In this document: positions 13,266 through 18,781 of the stretch, piece after piece
Layout of the letters: every line of letters starts with the position of its first letter
Numbering within the stretch: the stretch's first letter is position 1
NCBI RefSeq assembly: GCF_000955975.1
Contig: NZ_JYJF01000126.1
Span: 1-18,781 of the forward strand
Length of the DNA stretch: 18,781 bases
Direction: 5' to 3'
Source: Saccharothrix sp. ST-888
Lineage (GTDB): Bacteria; Actinomycetota; Actinomycetes; Streptomycetales; Streptomycetaceae
Notes under the pieces: model-generated
The model's input: only the letters and a program-made list of their open reading frames with translations
Database searches by the model: none
What the model was told of the DNA's origin: nothing
Program-made: the position numbers and the translations under genes

Positions 13266-14657
13266 ATGACCCTCACTCCGCCACCTCCGGCAGTCGGTGC
13301 AGCCCCGCCCCCCGGCGACCGGCACGCCGCGACCGAGGCGGTCCGGATCTGCCGGGAACTGCTGCGGATCGACACCACCAACCCGGGCGACGGCACCGGA
13401 CCGGGTGAGCGCGCCGCCGCCGAGTACGTGGCGGCAGAGCTGGCCGAGGCCGGGATCGAGCCGCTGGTCGTCGAGTCGGCGCCGCGCCGGGCCAGCGTGC
13501 TGGCGCGCCTCACGGGCACCGATCCGCTGCGCGCACCGCTGCTCGTCCACGGGCACCTGGACACGGTGCCCTTCGACGCCGCCGACTGGTCCAGGCACCC
13601 GCTCTCCGGCGAGCTGCACGACGGCTGCCTGTGGGGCCGGGGAGCGGTGGACATGAAGGGAGCCGTCGCGGCGACCGTCGCCCTCGTGCGTTCCTGGGCC
13701 AGGACCGGACGCCGTCCGCGCCGGGACATCGTGCTCGCCTTCCTCGCGGACGAGGAGTCCACCGGCGACCACGGCGCACGCTTCGTCGCCACCCGGCACC
13801 GGGAGCACTTCGCGGACTGCGCCGAGGCCATCGGGGAGTCCGGGGGTTTCTCGGTCCCGGTCCACCCGCAGCGAGGATCAGGCCGGACCGGCGGCCCCGG
13901 CGGCGCCGAAGTGCGGCTCTACCCGGTCGCGTTGGGGGAGCGCGGCACCGCCTGGATGCGGCTGGGCGCCACCGGCACCGCCGGGCACGGCTCCCGGGGC
14001 AGTGCCGACAACGCCGTCAGCACCCTGGTCCACGCGCTGTCCAGGCTGGCCGCCCACTCCTGGCCCACCCGGCTGATCCCGCCGGTCGAGGCCCTGCTCG
14101 GGGAGCTCGAACGCATCCTGGGCACCACCATCGACCGCAACCGGCTGGAGGCGGAGGCGGTCCGCCTCGGCCGGGCCGGTGAACTCTTCGCCGCCACCGT
14201 CCGCAACTCCGCCAACCCCACCGTCCTGCAGGCCGGTCACAAGGTCAACGTCGTGCCGGGCGCCGCCAGGGCACAGGTGGACGGCCGCTTCCTGCCCGGC
14301 ACCCGCGAGGAGTACCTGGCCACCGTGGAAGAACTCCTCGGCCCCGCTGTGACAAGGGAGTTCATCAACCTGGAGGAGGCCGTCACGGGCGATCACTCCG
14401 GTCCGGCCTTCGCGGCGATGGCCGCCGCCCTGCGGGCCGAGGACCCCGCCGGGCACCCCGTCCCGTACCTGATGGCCGGCGGGACGGACGCCAAGACCTT
14501 CGGCCGCCTGGGGATCGACTGCTACGGCTTCGCGCCGCTGCGCCTCGATCCCGCCCTGCACTACCAGCGGATGTTCCACGGCGTCGACGAACGCGTCCCG
14601 GTGGCCGGACTCGACTTCGGCGTCCGCGTCCTGGACCGGTTCCTCGGCGCCTACTGA
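13266..14657 (+). CDS. M20 family metallopeptidase (ArgE/DapE type), 463 aa
   Basis: This is a cytoplasmic two-zinc hydrolase of the ArgE/DapE/carboxypeptidase G2 family that cleaves peptide or N-acyl amide bonds. Metal and catalytic positions are readable: HGHLDTVP (H97, D99), the bridging D129 in GRGAVDMKG, ADEES (E163 as general base, E164 as ligand), GESGG (E191), the dimerisation-domain H241 in GTAGHGSRG, and a late His in MFHGVDERVP. The N-terminal 20 residues are proline-rich and probably flexible. The start ATG 13266 has GGAAGGA seven bases upstream. Placement directly after a peptide transporter suggests it degrades the imported peptides, but no substrate is fixed by the sequence. 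Confidence 0.9.
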   Translation: MTLTPPPPAVGAAPPPGDRHAATEAVRICRELLRIDTTNPGDGTGPGERAAAEYVAAELAEAGIEPLVVESAPRRASVLARLTGTDPLRAPLLVHGHLDTVPFDAADWSRHPLSGELHDGCLWGRGAVDMKGAVAATVALVRSWARTGRRPRRDIVLAFLADEESTGDHGARFVATRHREHFADCAEAIGESGGFSVPVHPQRGSGRTGGPGGAEVRLYPVALGERGTAWMRLGATGTAGHGSRGSADNAVSTLVHALSRLAAHSWPTRLIPPVEALLGELERILGTTIDRNRLEAEAVRLGRAGELFAATVRNSANPTVLQAGHKVNVVPGAARAQVDGRFLPGTREEYLATVEELLGPAVTREFINLEEAVTGDHSGPAFAAMAAALRAEDPAGHPVPYLMAGGTDAKTFGRLGIDCYGFAPLRLDPALHYQRMFHGVDERVPVAGLDFGVRVLDRFLGAY

Positions 14658-14685
14658 GGCGGCGTCACCACGGTGCCGGCCGGTC

Positions 14686-14718
14686 CCGGCATCCCGCCAC
14701 CGGCCGGCGGGATGCCGG
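14686..14718. terminator. Strong bidirectional terminator, 13-bp stem
   Basis: CCGGCATCCCGCC (14686-14698) pairs perfectly with GGCGGGATGCCGG (14706-14718) across a 7-nt loop. It sits in the 86-bp gap between the converging M20 peptidase (stop 14657) and cyclase-family gene (stop 14744), as expected for a shared factor-independent terminator without a T tract. Confidence 0.85.
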
Positions 14719-14743
14719 ACGGCCAGGCCAGGCCCCGGGCCGC

Positions 14744-15697
14744 TCAGAAGACCGCGAGCGGATTGACCGGGGAGCCGGTGCCCCCGGGGATGTGCAGGGG
14801 CGCGGCGACGAAGAGGAACTCCCAGCGCGAGTGGCGTACGCACGCCTCCGCCAGGTCCTCCAGGTCCATGTTGTCGATCAGGGGCAGCCCCATCGCGGTG
14901 ACGGCCAGCACGTGGACCGGCGAGTGGACCCCGTCGACCGGGCTCGGTCGCACGTCGCTGTCGCCGTCGCCGCCCAGCGCCGAGGCCCGCGACTCGTACG
15001 GGACGTGCATCGCGGTGGGGTGGAGTCCCGCACTGAGCTCGTCCGGGTCCCACGCGCCCAGTTCGCGTCGCCGGGCGAGATGGCCGGTGCGGACGAGGAG
15101 GATGTCCCCGGGGTCGAGCGGGCTGCCCTGCCGGTCGGCGCAGGCGATCAGCTCCGGGCCGCCGACCGCCTCGCCCGGCTCCAGCCAGGCGAGGCCGCGC
15201 AGACGTGCCACGTCCAGCAGGACGCCCCGCCCCACCACCCCGGGCAGCAGGTCGGTCACCGCGCCGTAGGCCGCCCCCTGCGAGGAGAGGACCTGCTGCG
15301 CCCGCACGCCCGCGAAGAGCAGTCCCCGGTACGCGATGTGGCAGAGCGCGTCCAGGTGCGTCTGCGCCTTGCCGTGGTAGTCGGAGGCGATGAAATCCTT
15401 GTACGCGGTCGGCTCCGGGGCGGTGGTGTCCGCCAGCTCGGTCATGAGGTGCAGCGCGGGCCTGCGGTTGTCGGGCCCCGGGGCCGTGTCCCACGGCCGT
15501 CCCAGGGCGACCACCTCACCGCTGCGCACGAGCCCCGCCGCCGCGACCCGCTGCGCCGCTGCGGCCGGTCCTGGCGGCCGGTCGCGGCGCAGCCGGCCGA
15601 AGAGCGCGTCGAACTCCTCGCGGGTCATCGCCGGCCCGTTGGCGGCCGAGGCTCGGTGCCCGGCATCCTGCCCGGGCGGGACGGCAGAACCACTCAT
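14744..15697 (-). CDS. Cyclase-family metal-dependent hydrolase (kynurenine-formamidase-like), 317 aa
   Basis: This is a member of the cyclase family (Pfam Cyclase), metal-dependent hydrolases that include bacterial kynurenine formamidase and isatin hydrolase. The metal site is YHGKAQTHLDALCH (107-120), with H108, H114, D116 and H120. This is the variant found in larger actinobacterial members rather than the short HxGTHxD form. GVLLDVARLRG (158-168), GDILLVRTGH (197-206) and a C-terminus GTGSPVNPLAVF support the call. No signal peptide is seen. The ATG at 15697 has GGAG five bases upstream (GAGGAGCGCT); a longer frame from 15796 lacks this and would run into the control region. It is divergent from the SpoIIE-fusion regulator and convergent with the peptidase gene. 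Substrate unknown. Confidence 0.88.
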   Translation of the reverse strand: MSGSAVPPGQDAGHRASAANGPAMTREEFDALFGRLRRDRPPGPAAAAQRVAAAGLVRSGEVVALGRPWDTAPGPDNRRPALHLMTELADTTAPEPTAYKDFIASDYHGKAQTHLDALCHIAYRGLLFAGVRAQQVLSSQGAAYGAVTDLLPGVVGRGVLLDVARLRGLAWLEPGEAVGGPELIACADRQGSPLDPGDILLVRTGHLARRRELGAWDPDELSAGLHPTAMHVPYESRASALGGDGDSDVRPSPVDGVHSPVHVLAVTAMGLPLIDNMDLEDLAEACVRHSRWEFLFVAAPLHIPGGTGSPVNPLAVF

Positions 15698-15738
15698 AGC
15701 GCTCCTCGATCCCGCTTCCCCCAGTACAGCCGATGATG

Positions 15739-15770
15739 CGGTGGCGGAAGGGTTGCCGCCACCGTGGTGG
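15739..15770. promoter_or_regulatory. Operator-like nested inverted repeats in divergent region
   Basis: CGGTGGCGG (15739-15747) and CCGCCACCG (15756-15764) form a perfect 9-bp inverted repeat with an 8-nt centre. It overlaps a second short palindrome, CCACCGTGGTGG (15759-15770). It lies between the cyclase gene start (15697) and the predicted -10 box of the regulator (15813). The symmetry fits a dimeric repressor or activator site. It could instead be a leader hairpin of the cyclase transcript. Confidence 0.45.
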
Positions 15771-15812
15771 GGCAAGGGCCAGGTGGCAGGCACCACGATT
15801 CGGGCAAAGTCC

Positions 15813-15818
15813 TAATAT
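15813..15818 (+). promoter_or_regulatory. Predicted -10 box for the regulator gene
   Basis: TAATAT stands out in an otherwise GC-rich sequence, 38 bp before the GTG start of the regulator. The expected -35 position (GCACCA, 15790-15795) is poor, so activation by another factor or use of an alternative sigma factor is possible. Confidence 0.45.
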
Positions 15819-15855
15819 TGCCTCAAAGGGTGCAGCTCATCGGAGTGTGAGTGCT

Positions 15856-18738
15856 GTGGCGATCATGACAGGTTCCGGTGAGGCGGGCGCAGTTCCCGCA
15901 TGGGTCCGTGAGCGGTTCCTGCATGGCGGATCGGTCGAGGGAGGAGTGCGGAGCACGATCCTGAGCTCGTGGCAGCGCTGTCGGCTGCTGGGGCTCTCGC
16001 CCGACCAGGCCGAGCTCCCGTTCCGGCAGGACTTCGAGTCGGACGGCCGCCTGGTCCGTGCGGCCGAACCCGTGCTGGACCGGCTGGCGTACCGGTTCGC
16101 GGGCAGCCGGATGAACGTGGCGCTCGCCGACGCCGACGGAGTGGTGCTGCAACGCCGTTTCGGCCAGGTGTCCATGGCCAGGAGTCTCGCGGCGATCCAG
16201 AGTGTGCCGGGCTTCGTGTTCGCCGAGCAGTTCGGGGGGACCAACGGCATCGGCCTCGCCCTCGCGGAGCGGCGGCTCTGCCACGTCTACGGCGCCGAAC
16301 ACTTCGCCGAGCGCTCCCAGGCGAGCGCCTGCGTGGCGATCCCGGTCCGTGACCCGCTCAGCGGGCGGATCGAGGGCGTCCTGTGCTTCGGCTTTCCGCG
16401 CACCGACGCGGACCCGGCGCTGGACGCCGTGATCTGCCGGGCGGCCGCCGCCATCGAACGGCGGCTGCTGGAGCAGAGCTCGGCGCGCGAGCGCTCGCTG
16501 CTGTGGGCGTACCTCGAGTCCGGCCGCCGGTCGCGCACCGGCGCGGCGGCCGGCAACGGGCGCCTGATGGGGGTGGACGAGCTGTCCCGGAGCGGACTGG
16601 ACCACAGCGACCAGATGGTGCTCGCGGAGAAGGCCACCGACCTGATCTCCTCGGCCCAGTGGGCCGCCGTCGAACTGGTCCTGTCCCGCGGCCGGCGGAT
16701 CACCCTGCTGAGCCGGCCGGTGACCAGCTCGTCCGGGGTCGAGGGCATCGTCATCGAGGCGGTCCTCCACAACGGCCCGCAGCAGCTCGTCGCCGCCGGT
16801 CACGTCGACGAGGCGCTGGGCCTCCCGGCGCACGCCATGGCGCACACCGCAGCGCACACCACGACCGCCACCGCCCCGCCGTCCGGACACCTTCCCGGTA
16901 CCGGCTCCGGCCCCGGCCCGTCCGTCACGACGGCCCGCACGCCCGGCGGCACCGCCGGTGACCCGGCCCCCGGGCTGCTGCTCGTCGGCGAGCCGGGCGT
17001 GGGGCAGTACGCCGTCGCGGCACGCCGCCGCCTGGAGCTGCTGTCCGAGGCCAGCGCCCGGATCGGCACCACCCTGGACGTGAGCCGCACGGCCGAGGAA
17101 CTCGCCGAGATGGCCGTCCCGCGCCTGGCCGACGTCGTCACCATCGACCTGTCCGAGGCCGTACTGCGCGGGGACGAGCCCGATGACCCCGCCGCCGATC
17201 TGTACCGCACGGTGGTCCACGGCATCCGCGACGACTACCCCTTCTACCCCGTCGGCGAGCGGCTCGACCTCCGCCCCACCACGCCCCAGCTCCGCTGCCT
17301 GGCCGGTGGGCAGGCGGTGCTGGAACCCGATCTGCGGGTGTCCGCCGGCTGGCGCTCCCAGGACCCCGAGCACAGCAGCCGCCTGCTCGCGCACAACGTC
17401 CACTCCCTGATCACCGCCCCGCTGCTCGCCCGTGGCGTGGTGCTGGGCATCGCCAGCTTCTACCGCTCGAAGGACCCCACCCCCTTCGGGGACGACGACC
17501 GCTCACTGGCCCAGGAACTCACCACCCGTGCCGCCGTCTGCATCGACAACGCCCGCCGGTACACCCGCGAGCACGCCATGGTCCTGGCGCTCCAGCGCAG
17601 CCTGCTCCCGCGCGGCCTGCCCGAGCTGAGCGCCGTCGAGGTCGCCCACCGCTACCTGCCCGCCGAGTCCGGGGTGGGCGGAGACTGGTTCGACGTCATC
17701 CCGCTCTCCGGCGCCCGGGTCGCCCTGGTCGTCGGCGACGTCGTCGGCCACGGGCTGCACGCCGCCGCCACCATGGGCCGGCTGCGCACCGCCGTGCACA
17801 ACTTCTCCGAACTGGACCTGGCCCCCGACGAGCTCCTCACCCACCTGGACAACCTCGTGGGGCGCCTCGACCGCGAGGAGGACGGCGCGGGGCCCGCCGT
17901 CGGCCCCGGCATCATCGGCGCCACCTGCGTCTACGCCATCTACGACCCGACCACGCAGCGCTGCACCGTCGCCCGGGCCGGCCACCCCCCGCCCGCGGTG
18001 GTCCTCCCGGACGGCACCGTGATGTTCCCCGAACTGCCCGCCGGGCCCCCGCTCGGGCTGGGCGGCCTCCCCTTCGAGACGGCCGAGCTCCACCTGCCCG
18101 AGGGCAGCCAGCTGGTCCTCTACTCCGACGGGACCATCGAGGACCGCCACCGCGACGTCGACGCGGCCCTCGACCAGCTGCGCCGCGCCTTGGCCCACCC
18201 GGACCGCCCGCCCGAGGCCACCTGCGACGCGGTCCTGGCCACCGTGGTGCCCGGGCACCTGGTCGACGACGTCACGCTGCTGGTCGCCCGCACCCGTGCC
18301 CTGCACCCCCGCCGGATCGCCACCTGGGAGCTGCCCGCCGACCCGGCCCGCGTCTGCGAGATGCGCGCCGCCGCGACCCGCAAGCTCGGCGACTGGGGGC
18401 TGGAGGAGGTCGCCTTCGCCGCCGAGCTGCTGCTCAGCGAGCTGGTCACCAACGCCATCCGCTACGGCGCCGAACCCATCCGGGTCCGCCTGATCCACGA
18501 CCGCACCCTGATCTGCGAGGTCTCCGACGCCAGCAGCACCGTCCCGCACCTGCGCCACGCGGCCAGCACCGACGAGGGCGGCCGCGGCCTGTTCCTCGTC
18601 GCCCAGCTCGCCCAGTCCTGGGGAACGCGCTACACCGCCGGCGGCAAGGTCATCTGGGCCGAATGCGCCCTGGAGGAGCCCGGGCACGCGCCGGACATCC
18701 TCGCGAGTTGGCCGGAGGAGATTCCCGGGATCGAATGA
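15856..18738 (+). CDS. GAF–GAF–SpoIIE phosphatase–HATPase fusion regulator, ~960 aa
   Basis: Numbered from ATG 15865 (957 aa). Residues 10-305 match the sensory half of actinobacterial GAF/Fis activators (DhaR-like): SSWQRCRLLGL (34-44), AGSRMNVALADADGVVLQRR (79-98), FGGTNGIGLALAERRL (123-138), RSQASACVAIPVRDPLSGRI (150-169), then a PAS-like part with LSRGRRITLLSRPV (273-286). A Thr/Pro/Gly linker (325-368) leads to LLLVGEPGVGQ. A second GAF (391-565) follows, then a PP2C/SpoIIE phosphatase with metal aspartates in GGDWFD (605-610), VGDVVGHG (623-630), YSDGTIED (753-760) and DDVTLL (801-806). A RsbW-like HATPase (815-935) has SELVTNAIRYG and DEGGRGLFLV. All key residues are present, so both enzymes should work, probably in an anti-anti-sigma switch. 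GTG 15856 has GGAG ten bases upstream; ATG 15865 is the alternative. Confidence 0.88.
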   Translation: MAIMTGSGEAGAVPAWVRERFLHGGSVEGGVRSTILSSWQRCRLLGLSPDQAELPFRQDFESDGRLVRAAEPVLDRLAYRFAGSRMNVALADADGVVLQRRFGQVSMARSLAAIQSVPGFVFAEQFGGTNGIGLALAERRLCHVYGAEHFAERSQASACVAIPVRDPLSGRIEGVLCFGFPRTDADPALDAVICRAAAAIERRLLEQSSARERSLLWAYLESGRRSRTGAAAGNGRLMGVDELSRSGLDHSDQMVLAEKATDLISSAQWAAVELVLSRGRRITLLSRPVTSSSGVEGIVIEAVLHNGPQQLVAAGHVDEALGLPAHAMAHTAAHTTTATAPPSGHLPGTGSGPGPSVTTARTPGGTAGDPAPGLLLVGEPGVGQYAVAARRRLELLSEASARIGTTLDVSRTAEELAEMAVPRLADVVTIDLSEAVLRGDEPDDPAADLYRTVVHGIRDDYPFYPVGERLDLRPTTPQLRCLAGGQAVLEPDLRVSAGWRSQDPEHSSRLLAHNVHSLITAPLLARGVVLGIASFYRSKDPTPFGDDDRSLAQELTTRAAVCIDNARRYTREHAMVLALQRSLLPRGLPELSAVEVAHRYLPAESGVGGDWFDVIPLSGARVALVVGDVVGHGLHAAATMGRLRTAVHNFSELDLAPDELLTHLDNLVGRLDREEDGAGPAVGPGIIGATCVYAIYDPTTQRCTVARAGHPPPAVVLPDGTVMFPELPAGPPLGLGGLPFETAELHLPEGSQLVLYSDGTIEDRHRDVDAALDQLRRALAHPDRPPEATCDAVLATVVPGHLVDDVTLLVARTRALHPRRIATWELPADPARVCEMRAAATRKLGDWGLEEVAFAAELLLSELVTNAIRYGAEPIRVRLIHDRTLICEVSDASSTVPHLRHAASTDEGGRGLFLVAQLAQSWGTRYTAGGKVIWAECALEEPGHAPDILASWPEEIPGIE

Positions 18739-18781
18739 CCCGCCCTCCGGAAGGTCGCGGGGCCTGGCGTGTCAGGGACGC
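18739..18781. other. Window end, non-coding as far as visible
   Basis: The 43 bases after the regulator stop carry no recognisable start or complete hairpin. The sequence is too short to judge. Confidence 0.4.

Noticed and set aside
12336..13865. Minus-strand open frame of about 509 codons opposite dppC and the peptidase gene
   Set aside because: It spans two well-supported plus-strand genes and has Gln/Val/Gly/Glu-rich low-complexity composition.
13878..15494. Minus-strand open frame of about 538 codons spanning the peptidase and cyclase genes
   Set aside because: It passes through the 13-bp-stem terminator and overlaps the true cyclase frame on the same strand. The cyclase motifs are in another frame.
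15733..15855. Longer N-terminus for the SpoIIE fusion regulator
   Set aside because: It would cover the inverted repeats and the TAATAT -10 box, its residues do not fit the family, and no ribosome site precedes it.

Overview
The window is very GC-rich, with strong G/C bias at third codon positions, many GTG or TTG starts, GGAG/GGAAGG-type ribosome binding sites and no poly-T terminators. This points to an actinomycete. Streptomyces or Kitasatospora is the most likely source, from the LppU/SCO3897-type proteins and the GAF/SpoIIE/HATPase regulator. It looks like ordinary chromosome with one poor, partly decayed stretch at about 2.7-4.0 kb.

Layout. Positions 1-99 hold the 3' end of an unidentified gene. 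Two minus-strand genes follow: a PPOX-fold protein of the F420-dependent type (124-552) and an LLM-class F420-dependent oxidoreductase (657-1481). Divergent from these is a PadR repressor with a good promoter that puts the start codon at the predicted transcript start (leaderless), translationally coupled to a HAAS/DUF1700-like membrane protein (1691-2664). Positions 2665-4068 have no full-length gene. This stretch holds overlapping minus-strand small ORFs (one Cys-rich, one DUF7848-like), a 16-bp perfect inverted repeat, and a plus-strand stretch whose coding bias changes frame (a likely pseudogene).

A flavin amine oxidase (4069-5742) follows. It is separated by a strong shared terminator from two tandem minus-strand LppU/SCO3897-type membrane proteins (5809-7488).

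From 7697 to 15697 the genes form a plausible peptide-handling neighbourhood: a secreted PBP4-type D-Ala-D-Ala carboxypeptidase (7697-9277), a lipoprotein peptide-binding protein (9489-11120), two DppB/DppC-type permeases (11209-12135, 12228-13181) and an M20 metallopeptidase (13266-14657). A minus-strand metal-dependent cyclase-family hydrolase (14744-15697) converges on it across a 13-bp-stem terminator. No ATPase for the transporter is present here, so it must borrow one or be encoded in part elsewhere.

Divergent from the cyclase is a ~957-residue regulator (15856-18738). It joins the sensory N-terminus of actinobacterial GAF/Fis-type activators to a second GAF domain, a SpoIIE-type PP2C phosphatase and a RsbW-like HATPase domain. 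A Walker-A-like GEPGVGQ at the junction suggests how the fusion arose. This protein is the most interesting single item. The small ORF cluster at 2.7-3.3 kb and the short tandem repeats in front of transporter genes are the next most interesting.
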